NCBI RefSeq assembly: GCF_020329485.1 | Contig: NZ_JAGKJI010000011.1 | Location: 62,001-126,000 of the forward strand | Direction: 5' to 3' | DNA: 64,000 bases | Origin: Bradyrhizobium cenepequi | GTDB lineage: Bacteria > Pseudomonadota > Alphaproteobacteria > Rhizobiales > Xanthobacteraceae | Part shown: positions 1 through 7,801 of the stretch, one piece after another | Position numbering within the stretch: position 1 is the stretch's first letter | How the letters are laid out: each line of letters starts with the position of its first letter | Program-made: the position numbers and the translations under genes | The notes under the pieces: model-generated | The model's database searches: none | What the model saw: only the letters and a program-made list of their open reading frames with translations | Told to the model about the DNA's origin: nothing

Positions 1-759
1 GGCCGGCACGACGTACCACGGAGCATGTTCCGATGCGGTCGCGCGGATGGCTTCCTCGAATGCGTACATATAGTCATCCCAGAACTTGCGCTCGTGCACG
101 TCGGAGGGTGAGAATTTCCAGTGCTTATCCGGCTTGTCCAGCCGCTCCATGAAGCGCTTCTTCTGCTCGTTGCGCGATACATGCAGGAAAAACTTGAGGA
201 TGACCGTGCCTTGCCGCGTGAGGTAGTCCTCGAAATGCGCAATGTCCGAGAGGCGTTGATCCCAGATGTGCGCGCCCACGAGCGGCGCGGGCAGCTTCTG
301 ACGCGACAAGATTTCACGGTGCACGCGCACGACAAGGACTTCTTCGTAGTAGGACCGATTGAAGATTCCGATCCGTCCACGCTCAGGCAAGCATTTTGAG
401 TAACGCCAAAGAAAGTCGTGATCGAGGTCTTCCGACGAGGGTTGCTTGAAGGAGAAAACCTGGCAGCCCTGAGGATTCACTCCCGACATGACGTGCTTGA
501 TCGTGCCGTCCTTGCCGGCTGCGTCCATCGCCTGGAACACCAGCAGCAACGACCAGCGATCCTGGGCGTACAGCATGTCTTGTTCCTCCGCGAGCCACTC
601 AGTGCCGCGCTGGAGGAGTTCGGAGGCCTCTCCCTTGTCGAGCACCAGGCCACTTGTGTCGCCTGGATCGAAATTGTTCAGCTGGAAGCCCTTCCCATTG
701 GTGATGCAGTACGGCCGAACATATTTCTGGATGCGATCGAGGATCTCCTGTCTGGCCAT
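1..759 (-). CDS. ppk2: Polyphosphate kinase 2, class III-like (3' end outside window)
   Basis: Transfers phosphate from polyphosphate to nucleotides in the cytoplasm; class III enzymes of this family act on both AMP and ADP. The 253 visible codons start at an ATG preceded by GGAGG. They show the family opening (FDPGDTSGL near residue 31), the Walker A loop [10 protein letters not shown] around residues 78-87, and the conserved [15 protein letters not shown] and [13 protein letters not shown] segments. The order and spacing of motifs match the single-domain Meiothermus-type PPK2. The frame stays open to base 1, so roughly the last 40-50 residues are missing. It is followed on the same strand, upstream, by the FabI gene 100 bp away. 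Family assignment is firm; preferred nucleotide is inferred. Confidence 0.93.
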   Translation of the reverse strand, partial: MARQEILDRIQKYVRPYCITNGKGFQLNNFDPGDTSGLVLDKGEASELLQRGTEWLAEEQDMLYAQDRWSLLLVFQAMDAAGKDGTIKHVMSGVNPQGCQVFSFKQPSSEDLDHDFLWRYSKCLPERGRIGIFNRSYYEEVLVVRVHREILSRQKLPAPLVGAHIWDQRLSDIAHFEDYLTRQGTVILKFFLHVSRNEQKKRFMERLDKPDKHWKFSPSDVHERKFWDDYMYAFEEAIRATASEHAPWYVVPA

Positions 760-859
760 GGCGCAGCCTCCCTTTTTCAGAGGGCCAGTCTACGCTCAAA
801 ATTCGCAATAATCTTCCCGGCCGAGCTCCGACCAAGCCCCAGCCAAGTTCGACGCAGAC

Positions 860-1651
860 TCAATCGATGATGTGGTAACCACCATCGACATACAAGACAT
901 TGCCAGTGATAAGCTTGGCGCCGTCAAGCGCCAGAAACGCCGTCGCCGCTCCGACGTCATCGATGCTAACGAGACTTCGCGCTGGCGCCTTGCTCTGAGC
1001 TCTGTCCAGCAGCTCATCGAATTCCGGAATGCCGGACGCTGCGCGCGTCGCCAGCGGCCCTGGGGAGATGGCATGCACCCGTATACCCTTTGGGCCTACT
1101 TCGGCTGCGATATAACGTACTGCCGCCTCTAGCGCTGCTTTGGCTACGCCCATGACGTTATAGTTCTCCACGACCACCTGGCTGCCGTAATAGGTCATGG
1201 TGAACATTGTGCCGCCGTTCTTCATCAACGGCTCCGCCAGATGCGCCATTCGCATGAATGACCAGCACGATACCTCCATGGTCTTGAGAAATCCGTCGCG
1301 CGCAACATCAATAACCCGTCCATGCAATGTTTCTCTTGGAGAAAAGGCGATCGAGTGCAGCAGGATGTCGAGCTGCCCCCATTCCTTTCCGATCCGCTCG
1401 AATACCTGCTCCGTCTGCCCTTCGACGTTGACATCCAACGGCATGAAAATCGGCGCTTCCAGCTCCCTAGCGAGCGGTTCGACAAACCTTTTCGCGCGGT
1501 CATTCAGGTAGGTCACAGCCAAGTCGGCGCCCAGGGCCCGAAATGCTTTGGCGCAACCCCAAGCAATAGATTGATCGTTGGCGATCCCTACGATCAGGCC
1601 TTTTCGTCCCTTGAGGGCAACCTTCGTCTCAGGAGATACTGGAATGGTCAT
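860..1651 (-). CDS. fabI: Enoyl-[acyl-carrier-protein] reductase, FabI type
   Basis: NADH-dependent reduction of enoyl-ACP, the last step of fatty acid elongation. The 263-residue protein has the FabI cofactor loop (GLIVGIANDQSIAWG, residues 18-32), the LLHSIAFSPRE segment, and the active-site Tyr-x6-Lys (Tyr164, Lys171 in NYNVMGVAK), which separates FabI from ordinary SDRs with Tyr-x3-Lys. The open frame extends 33 codons further upstream, but the conserved protein begins at MTIPVSPETK, so I place the start at 1651. These bacteria often carry several FabI paralogues and this may not be the principal one. The gene sits upstream of ppk2 on the same strand with a 100-bp gap, so cotranscription is possible. 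Confidence 0.88.
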   Translation of the reverse strand: MTIPVSPETKVALKGRKGLIVGIANDQSIAWGCAKAFRALGADLAVTYLNDRAKRFVEPLARELEAPIFMPLDVNVEGQTEQVFERIGKEWGQLDILLHSIAFSPRETLHGRVIDVARDGFLKTMEVSCWSFMRMAHLAEPLMKNGGTMFTMTYYGSQVVVENYNVMGVAKAALEAAVRYIAAEVGPKGIRVHAISPGPLATRAASGIPEFDELLDRAQSKAPARSLVSIDDVGAATAFLALDGAKLITGNVLYVDGGYHIID

Positions 1652-1927
1652 GATGCTCTCATGCGCATTGAATTGGCTGGATGCATTTGCAAAACAGCGG
1701 CAGTGTATGCTCGGCATGCACCGCCCCGAGATCGCGTCACATTTAGACAAATCCTGAGTAGCAACTCGCGATCCAATTGCTACGTATTCGTGGCCGGGGG
1801 ATAATGTTCCCGATGCCTACCCGGTGGCAGTCCAACGACGACCGCCGATGCTGCCGACGAACGGCCATTTTCGGTCGGATAAGCCCTGAGGTGCGACCGG
1901 CAAATCATTGTTTGTCCTTAGCCCGTG

Positions 1928-1977
1928 GTTGACTCTCAATCAGCGGGACCGGGGTTCGAGCCTTGTTGCGCCCACCA
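1928..1977 (+). other. Degenerate tRNA 3' half (possible att-site remnant)
   Basis: Read 5'-3' this has a perfect 5-bp anticodon stem (GTTGA 1928-1932 with TCAGC 1940-1944, one G-U pair) around a 7-base loop CTCTCAA with T at the position of T33. A 5-base variable loop follows, then a canonical TTCGAGC T-loop, a 7-base acceptor strand TGCGCCC, then A and CCA. All spacings from anticodon stem to CCA equal those of a tRNA. The T-stem is broken (CGGGG opposite CTTGT) and no D-arm or matching 5' acceptor strand lies upstream, so it is not a functional gene. The loop differs by one base from that of a Lys(CTT) tRNA. Duplicated tRNA 3' ends are typical scars of integrative elements, but no integrase is visible. 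Confidence 0.5.
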
Positions 1978-2421
1978 AATAAAGAACCCTTCTTTTCAAT
2001 AGTTTCGCAAGATGACCGCCGAGAACAAAAACGGGTCTCGTGCGACGCCTTTGTGGTCATGCGTCGCGCGCCGTGCGAGGAGTTGACGATGTTCGCTGAT
2101 TGTTCTTGATGGGGCCGGGACGCGGGAGACCGTCGGTAAGCAAGAACGATCGTTGGGAATATCATCGCTAGAAAGAAGCGGAGCGCCGCGGCTGTCGAGG
2201 TCGCGGACCTTTACGGCACGTGGATTAGATGCGGGGATTTCATCATGACGCGGTTTGACGCGTCGTACCGGTGCCGCTCTCTTCATCTCAGGCAGTATCG
2301 GTGTCGCGGAGCCTCAAGGAGCAGTTGTAAGGCAATCAGAGCCAATTTGATGGGCGTTTCTGGGTGTAACCTGCGGGAAGGACGCTTATCTTGGAATCAT
2401 ATTTTGTACAGTGGCGCTTAA

Positions 2422-2436
2422 TGGAAACAGTTTCCA
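2422..2436. promoter_or_regulatory. 15-bp palindrome resembling an IclR-family operator
   Basis: TGGAAAC-A-GTTTCCA is a perfect palindrome with 7-bp arms. It lies 160 bp upstream of the racemase start, inside an otherwise non-coding leader. The shape is close to the E. coli IclR-type site (TGGAAAT-N-ATTTCCA). No IclR-family gene lies in the window, so the regulator would have to be encoded elsewhere. Confidence 0.4.
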
Positions 2437-2596
2437 AAACGGAGGCTCGGATGGTGCAACAACGCAAGCCGTCGATCGGTTGCCGGTGCTAGAGTCCCAT
2501 CAATGGGTGGTCGCGTGGGCAGCTGGCATGACGCTGCGTCCCTTCGCGATCATGGCGACGGAGGTTGCGCCAGCAACCGGATTGCGAGGACTGATG

Positions 2597-3319
2597 ATGA
2601 AGACGATCGGTTTGATTGGCGGAATGAGCTGGGAAAGCACCGCGGTGTATTATCGCCGGCTCAACGAGCAGGTTCGCAATCTCTGCGGCGGCCTGCATTC
2701 TGCCGAGATCGTCATGCGCTCGGTCGACTTCGAGTCAATCGTCGCGATGCAAACTTCAGGCGATTGGGACGGCGCCGCCGGCGTGCTGCAGAAGATCGCG
2801 CGCGAGCTCGAGGCCGCCGGCGCCGATTGTGTGCTGATCTGCACCAACACCATGCACAAGCTCGCCGATACGGTGCAGGCGGCGGTCCGCATCCCGCTGC
2901 TAAATATCATCGACATCTGCGCTCATGAGTTGAAGGCTGCCGGCGCCCGCCGGCCGCTGCTGCTGGCGACCCGCTACACCATGGAGCACGATTTCTATCG
3001 CGAGCGCATGAGCGGTCGGCACGGGCTCGATACCATTGTACCAGAGGCCGACGACCGCGCTGCGGTGCACGACATCATCTTCTCCGAATTGTGCTGCGGC
3101 ATCATTCGTGAGTCCTCGCGGCAACGCTACATGGAGGTCATCAGGCGCGGGCGGTCGGCCGGCGCGGATAGCGTGATTCTGGGCTGCACCGAAATCGGGC
3201 TCTTGATCCGGCCGGAGAACCTTGATTTACCGGCGTTCGACTCGACGCTGCTACACGCCGATGCGGCGGTCGATTTCGCACTCGGCGACGGGCCGCTCGG
3301 TCGCGCCGACGCAGCCTAA
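2597..3319 (+). CDS. Aspartate/glutamate racemase family protein
   Basis: A 240-residue member of the cofactor-independent Asp/Glu racemase superfamily. These enzymes use two cysteines to invert an alpha-carbon; the superfamily also includes maleate isomerases and decarboxylases. The start MKTIGLIGGMSWEST is the family's usual N-terminus and is preceded by GAGGA at 2586-2590; an ATG at 2594 is the alternative, and the frame from 2411 is an upstream extension. Both catalytic cysteines are present, in CTNTMHK (about residue 83) and GCTEIGLL (about residue 195). It is the first gene of a run of closely spaced genes with the MDR dehydrogenase, thioesterase and SDR, which suggests a catabolic rather than cell-wall role. 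Exact substrate is not evident. Confidence 0.85.
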   Translation: MKTIGLIGGMSWESTAVYYRRLNEQVRNLCGGLHSAEIVMRSVDFESIVAMQTSGDWDGAAGVLQKIARELEAAGADCVLICTNTMHKLADTVQAAVRIPLLNIIDICAHELKAAGARRPLLLATRYTMEHDFYRERMSGRHGLDTIVPEADDRAAVHDIIFSELCCGIIRESSRQRYMEVIRRGRSAGADSVILGCTEIGLLIRPENLDLPAFDSTLLHADAAVDFALGDGPLGRADAA

Positions 3320-3333
3320 GGGAGAAGGTTCTA

Positions 3334-4353
3334 ATGCGTGCGATGGTCCTGCGGGAACACGGGGGGCTGGACAAGCTCACTTTCGATCCGAACTTTCCTG
3401 ATCCCGACATCGGGCCAGCCGACGTTCTGTTGCGCGTGCGGGCCACGTCCCTGAACTATCATGACATCTTCACCCGCCGCGGCATGCCGGGGATCAAGAT
3501 CCCGCTGCCTGTGATCATGGGCCTCGATGTCGCCGGCGAGGTCGTCAAGGTCGGTTCCGATGTCGAGGGCTGGAAGGTCGGCGACCGCGTGCTCGTCGAT
3601 CCGCTCAATCGCGTCGAGGGCGGTTTGATGGGGGAGACCATGAATGGCGGTCTTGCGGAGCTGTGCAAGGCACGCGCGCACCAGCTCGTCCGGATTCCCG
3701 ACAATGTGAGCTTCGAGCACGCGGCGGCCCTGCCGGTCGCCTACGGCACCGCGCACCGCATGATGACCACCAACGGTCAGGTCTCGGCGGGTGAGAAGGT
3801 ACTGATCCTCGGTGCCAGCGGCGGTGTCGGTGTGTGTTGCGTGCAACTCGCCAAGATTGCCGGCGCCTATGTCATCGCCTGCGCGGGCTCGGAAGAGAAG
3901 GGGCGGCGGCTCAAGGAACTCGGCGCCGACGAAGTCATCCTCTACACCCAGGAAGATTTCATGCAGGTCGTGCGGCAGCGTCACGGTCGGCCGCAGCGCG
4001 CCGGGGGCGGCTCGTCCGTCAACGGCGGCGTCGATGTCGTCGTCAACTTCACGGGCGGCGACACCTGGGTGAAGTCGCTGCGCACACTGAAGCTCGGCGG
4101 CCGCATCCTTACCTGCGGCGCGACCGCCGGCTACGATCCGGCCGAAGACCTCCGGGTGATCTGGACATTCGAACTGCAGATCCGCGGCTCCAACGGCTGG
4201 GAGCGCGAGGACATCGAGAAGCTGTTCGCGTTGGTTTCCGCCGGCAAACTGAGTGCCCTGATCGACAAGTCGTTCCCGCTGGAGCAGGCGGCAGACGCGC
4301 TACAGATGCTGGATGACCGCACCGTGGTCGGCAAAGTCGTGGTGACGCCATGA
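3334..4353 (+). CDS. MDR-family NAD(P)H oxidoreductase (quinone oxidoreductase-like)
   Basis: Medium-chain dehydrogenase/reductase of 339 residues with an N-terminal GroES-like domain and a Rossmann domain. The nucleotide loop is LGASGGVGVCCVQLAK near residues 154-169. The GDRV and HAAALPVAYGTAH segments are typical. I see no catalytic zinc cysteine/histidine set, so it is more likely a zinc-free enoyl or quinone reductase than an alcohol dehydrogenase, although annotation pipelines often call this family zinc-binding dehydrogenase. It follows the racemase by 14 bp with an AAGGAGAAGG ribosome site, and its stop overlaps the thioesterase start by 4 bp (ATGA), so the genes are translationally coupled. 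Substrate unknown. Confidence 0.85.
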   Translation: MRAMVLREHGGLDKLTFDPNFPDPDIGPADVLLRVRATSLNYHDIFTRRGMPGIKIPLPVIMGLDVAGEVVKVGSDVEGWKVGDRVLVDPLNRVEGGLMGETMNGGLAELCKARAHQLVRIPDNVSFEHAAALPVAYGTAHRMMTTNGQVSAGEKVLILGASGGVGVCCVQLAKIAGAYVIACAGSEEKGRRLKELGADEVILYTQEDFMQVVRQRHGRPQRAGGGSSVNGGVDVVVNFTGGDTWVKSLRTLKLGGRILTCGATAGYDPAEDLRVIWTFELQIRGSNGWEREDIEKLFALVSAGKLSALIDKSFPLEQAADALQMLDDRTVVGKVVVTP

Positions 4354-4760
4354 CCACGCCGCTGGATCAGGGGCAGATCGAGGCGATGCTGAAGCAGTCG
4401 CCGTTCATCTCGTTTCTCGGCCTAACGGTGACCACGCTCGATGCCGACAAGCAGGAAGTCGTCATGCGAGCGCCGATGCGGCCGGAGTTCGAGCGGGAGC
4501 CCGGCACCAAGCAGTGGCACGGTGGTCCGATCGCGTCGATCATCGACACCGTGGGCGACTACGCGCTGGTGATGTTCGTCGGTCGCGGCCTGCCGACCAT
4601 CAACTTCCGTGTCGATTTCTTCCGGCCGGCAATCGATACCGGGCTGATCTGCACCGGTCGGGTGCGCCGGCTCGGCCGCACCGTGGGCGTCGCCGACGTC
4701 GACGTCCATGACATGAACGGCGCTCTGATCGCGATCGGGCGGGCGACCTATGCGATCTAG
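4350..4760 (+). CDS. PaaI-type hotdog-fold thioesterase
   Basis: A 136-residue single hotdog domain of the PaaI/acyl-CoA thioesterase group, which releases acids from CoA thioesters in the cytoplasm. The helix segment WHGGPIASIIDTVGDYAL (about residues 55-72) corresponds to the family's HGG-x3-S-x2-D motif. The later segment NFRVDFFRPAIDTGL is the usual central strand. Its ATG overlaps the stop of the dehydrogenase gene and a 24-bp gap separates it from the SDR gene. With the CoA ligase at 7802 it suggests CoA-thioester intermediates in this pathway. Confidence 0.85.
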   Translation: MTTPLDQGQIEAMLKQSPFISFLGLTVTTLDADKQEVVMRAPMRPEFEREPGTKQWHGGPIASIIDTVGDYALVMFVGRGLPTINFRVDFFRPAIDTGLICTGRVRRLGRTVGVADVDVHDMNGALIAIGRATYAI

Positions 4761-4784
4761 AACGTCCGCGAGCGCAGGGTCGCG

Positions 4785-5546
4785 ATGAAGCTACTTGCTG
4801 GCAAGATCGCTCTCGTCACCGGCGCAAGCCGCGGCATCGGCCGAGCGATCGCTATCCGGCTGGCGCAAGATGGCGCAGTCATTGGCGTTCATTATCGGGT
4901 CCAAGGCGACAAGGCGAAGCAGACGCTCGACCTGATCCGCGCGCAAGGTGGTGACGGCTTCCTGGTCGCGGCGGATCTCGCCGATGCTGCCGGCGCCAGT
5001 CGGCTTGCGGAGGCGCTGATCGGCGAGCTCCGCGCGCGACGCGATCCGCCGTTGCTCGACATTCTCGTCAACAATGCCGGCATCGACGACCGCAAGACCA
5101 TTGAGCAGGTGACGGAAGCCGACTTCGACCGCATGCTGCAGATCAACTTCAAGTCACCGTTCTTCCTGATTCAGAAGCTGCTCCCGGTCATGGCGGACGG
5201 TGGCCGCATCATCAACATCTCGTCGATGGCGGCGCGGCTGTCCTTCCCGACCATGCCGGTCTACGCGTCGACCAAGGCAGCGCTGTCGACGCTCAGCCGC
5301 GTGCTCGCCGCGCATCTCGGGCCGCGCGGCATCACCGTTAACGCGGTGCTACCGGGTGCAACCTCGACCGACCTCAACCCCGCCGCGTCGGATCCGCAGC
5401 GCAGCAGCGCGATCCGCGACACCGTGGCGCTCGGCCGGATTGCCGACCCCGGCGATATCGCACCGGTCGTCGCGTTTCTTGCATCGCGGGAGGGCGGTTG
5501 GATCACCGGCGAGACCATCGAAGCGAGCGGCGGCCAACGCTTATGA
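4785..5546 (+). CDS. SDR-family oxidoreductase (3-oxoacyl-ACP reductase-like)
   Basis: Classical short-chain dehydrogenase of 253 residues. The cofactor motif TGASRGIG is at residues 12-19, NNAG at 96-99, and the catalytic Ser147, Tyr160 and Lys164 (Tyr-x3-Lys in VYASTKAAL) are all present. The C-terminal GGWITGETIEASGGQ is the FabG-like ending. It probably oxidises or reduces a hydroxy- or keto-acyl intermediate made by the neighbouring genes. It is the last of four tightly packed genes; an Lrp-type regulator begins 180 bp downstream. Confidence 0.87.
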   Translation: MKLLAGKIALVTGASRGIGRAIAIRLAQDGAVIGVHYRVQGDKAKQTLDLIRAQGGDGFLVAADLADAAGASRLAEALIGELRARRDPPLLDILVNNAGIDDRKTIEQVTEADFDRMLQINFKSPFFLIQKLLPVMADGGRIINISSMAARLSFPTMPVYASTKAALSTLSRVLAAHLGPRGITVNAVLPGATSTDLNPAASDPQRSSAIRDTVALGRIADPGDIAPVVAFLASREGGWITGETIEASGGQRL

Positions 5547-5725
5547 GGACGCATCCCGACCGAGATTTTTTATTCCCTAACGCCGGCGCCGGCGCAAAGA
5601 TCTGCTCTTGCATGCGCCATCGCGAGGATGGCCGTTACGAAGATGCTGCGGCATCTTCCGCGTTCCCTCATGTGCAGTGCATTCTGTAAAGTCAGTGCGT
5701 GGTCTGTGTTGGAGGCAGGACGCTG

Positions 5726-6190
5726 ATGGATCGCATCGATCTTAAAATTCTCGGTTCCCTGCAGGAGGATGCGATGATGCCGCTCGCGGCCGTCGCCGAG
5801 AAGGCAGGGCTGTCGAGTTCGCCCTGTTGGCGGCGGATCCAAGCGCTGATCGAGAAGAAGATCATCCGCCGGCGCGTCGCGCTGCTCGATCCAAATATGG
5901 TCAACGTGCCGGTGACGGTATTCGTCACGCTAAAGACCAACAGGCATCATACCAAGTGGATGACGTCGTTCGCCCGCGAGGTTGCGAAGATTCCGGAGGT
6001 GACCGAATTCTATCGCATGAGCGGCGAGGTCGACTATCTGCTTCGCATCGTCGTGCCGGATGTAGCGGCATACGACGGCGTCTATAAGCGACTTATCAGC
6101 GCGGCAGAACTCTTCGATGTGAGTTCGAGCTTCGCGATGGAGACGATCAAATACTCCACTGCGCTGCCGCTTAACTACGTCAAGATATGA
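5726..6190 (+). CDS. Lrp/AsnC-family transcriptional regulator
   Basis: A 154-residue one-component regulator. The N-terminal winged helix-turn-helix (MDRIDLKILGSLQED, then VAEKAGLSSSPCWRRIQAL) binds DNA. The C-terminal RAM domain (from about residue 65) binds small ligands and forms oligomers. The start at 5726 is chosen because GGAGG lies at 5711-5715 and the family begins M-x-IDLKIL; the open frame extends nine codons upstream. Family members usually sense amino acids, which fits the adjacent Asp/Glu racemase and Liv-type binding protein. It likely controls the genes on either side. Confidence 0.88.
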   Translation: MDRIDLKILGSLQEDAMMPLAAVAEKAGLSSSPCWRRIQALIEKKIIRRRVALLDPNMVNVPVTVFVTLKTNRHHTKWMTSFAREVAKIPEVTEFYRMSGEVDYLLRIVVPDVAAYDGVYKRLISAAELFDVSSSFAMETIKYSTALPLNYVKI

Positions 6191-6396
6191 ACCGCGCTGC
6201 GACCCGTCCGTTGATTGATGAGGCAGGGGTCAGCTCGCCCCCCGCCGAGGCGCTGTTCAACTCGCCTTTGCAGGTCAAGCGCGCGTGCTGTAAGCCGACG
6301 CGCGTGCCGCCGCCCCCTCGTAAGAAGCCTTTCAAGCGGTTTCATACCCGAAAGCATGAAGCCAGATAGCTATACGATCGCCTGGTTGGAGGAACT

Positions 6397-7653
6397 ATGA
6401 AGAACATTTACCGTAGGATTGTGATGAAGCGGCTGGCGACGGCCGCTTTTTGTGCAGGGCTCGGCACCGCGAGCCTGGGCATCGGTAGCGCGTCAGCTCA
6501 GCACAAGGCGGCGGATGCCTCGCCGGTGCGGATCGGGGTGCTTACCGACATGTCCGGCGTTTTTGCCGACATTTCCGGTCCGGGCGCGGTGACCGCGGTC
6601 AAGATGGCAGTCGACGATTTCGGCGGCAAGGTGCTTGGGCGTCCGATCGAGGTCATTTCCGCCGACCATCAGAACAAGGCGGATGTGGGCGTGGCACTCG
6701 CGCGCGAGTGGATCGACGAGAAGAACGTGGTGATGCTCGCCGATCTGATGAACTCGGCGGTGGCGCTCGGCGTGATGGAACTCGCGAAGTCGAAGGACCG
6801 CGTCGCGATCGTAAACGGGGCGAGCACCTCGGTGATCACCAACGAGAAGTGCACGCCGAACAGCATCCACTATACGTGGGACACCTATGCGCTGGCCCGC
6901 GGCACGGCCAATGCCGTCGTCCACCGTGGCAAGAAAAAGTGGGCGATCCTCGAAGCCGATTACGCCTACGGCCACCAGCTTGCTAACGATAGCCGGCGCT
7001 TCGTCGAGCAGGTGGGCGGCACCGTGGTTTCGGAGATCAGACATCCAATCAATACGAGCGACTTCTCCTCATTCCTGCTGCAGGCGCAGAACTCGGGCGC
7101 CGACGTCATCGCGCTCGCCAACGGCGGCGCCGATACCATCAATTCAATCAAGTCGGCGGCCGAATTCGGCATCGGCCGCGACGGCAAGCAGCAGGTCGTT
7201 GGTCTCGCGATCAATCTCAACGACACCAAGGCGCTCGGCCTCAGCTCCGCGCAAGGGCTGTTGCTCACCGAGGCGTTCTATTGGGATCTGAATGACGAGA
7301 CCCGCGCCTGGTCGAAACGCTTCATGGAGAAATTCGGCAAGACGCCGACTTCGACTCAGGCCGGCGACTACTCGTCCACGATGCACTATCTCAAAGCGGT
7401 CGCTGCGGCCGGTACGCTGGACGCGCAGACCGTGATGGCCAAGATGCGCGAGATGCCGATCAACGACTTCTTCGCGCACGACGGTCACATTCGGATCGAT
7501 GGTCGCATGGTGCATGACATGTATCTCGCGGAAGTGAAGAAGCCATCGGAGTCGAAGGGCCCGTGGGATTTCTACAAGATCCTTGAGACGATCCCGGCGG
7601 ATCAGGCGTTCCGCCCGTTATCGGAAAGTGCCTGCCCGCTGGTCAAGAAGTGA
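6397..7653 (+). CDS. Branched-chain amino acid-type (LivK) ABC substrate-binding protein
   Basis: Periplasmic binding protein of 418 residues, type I fold (peripla_BP_6). A basic N-terminus, a hydrophobic stretch and an ASA/Q-like cleavage region (residues 1-36) form a signal peptide. The mature part starts VRIGVLTDMSGVFADISGPG, the usual ligand-lobe opening. GGAGGAACT directly before the ATG fixes the start; a second ATG is at 6424. No Liv permease or ATPase genes are adjacent, so it must use a transporter encoded elsewhere (a complete Liv set is at 30302-34782, more than 20 kb away). Neighbouring CoA ligase and dehydrogenases suggest an organic acid or aromatic ligand rather than leucine. 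Confidence 0.87.
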   Translation: MKNIYRRIVMKRLATAAFCAGLGTASLGIGSASAQHKAADASPVRIGVLTDMSGVFADISGPGAVTAVKMAVDDFGGKVLGRPIEVISADHQNKADVGVALAREWIDEKNVVMLADLMNSAVALGVMELAKSKDRVAIVNGASTSVITNEKCTPNSIHYTWDTYALARGTANAVVHRGKKKWAILEADYAYGHQLANDSRRFVEQVGGTVVSEIRHPINTSDFSSFLLQAQNSGADVIALANGGADTINSIKSAAEFGIGRDGKQQVVGLAINLNDTKALGLSSAQGLLLTEAFYWDLNDETRAWSKRFMEKFGKTPTSTQAGDYSSTMHYLKAVAAAGTLDAQTVMAKMREMPINDFFAHDGHIRIDGRMVHDMYLAEVKKPSESKGPWDFYKILETIPADQAFRPLSESACPLVKK

Positions 7654-7801
7654 CCGATCGGGCTTCCGAGTGTGGCCGTCAACCCAGCGGCAAACCTGGC
7701 CGGGCTATCTTGCCGCCCTGCACGGCGATTATATCATCTCGATGGTCCGCACGCATTCGGCGAGCGGATCATCGCGTTGAGCTTTCTCTGGAGTGGAAGT
7801 G

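Larger units (their letters stand above)
1652..2596. other. Long stretch without a convincing gene
   Basis: Nearly 950 bases between fabI and the racemase gene. Short open frames on both strands (for example 1905-2165 minus, 1996-2286 minus and the 62-codon upstream extension of the racemase frame from 2411) show no recognisable domain. The stretch holds a degenerate tRNA 3' half at 1928-1977 and a 15-bp palindrome at 2422-2436, described separately. It separates general metabolic genes (ppk2, fabI) from the accessory catabolic genes and could be an island boundary. Confidence 0.6.

Noticed and set aside
1928-1977. Functional tRNA gene
   Set aside because: No D-arm or 5' acceptor strand, and the T-stem has mismatches; kept only as a degenerate fragment.
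2411-2596. 62-codon N-terminal extension of the racemase frame
   Set aside because: The family begins at MKTIGLIGGMSWEST, a good GAGGA site precedes 2597, and the extension contains the IclR-like palindrome.
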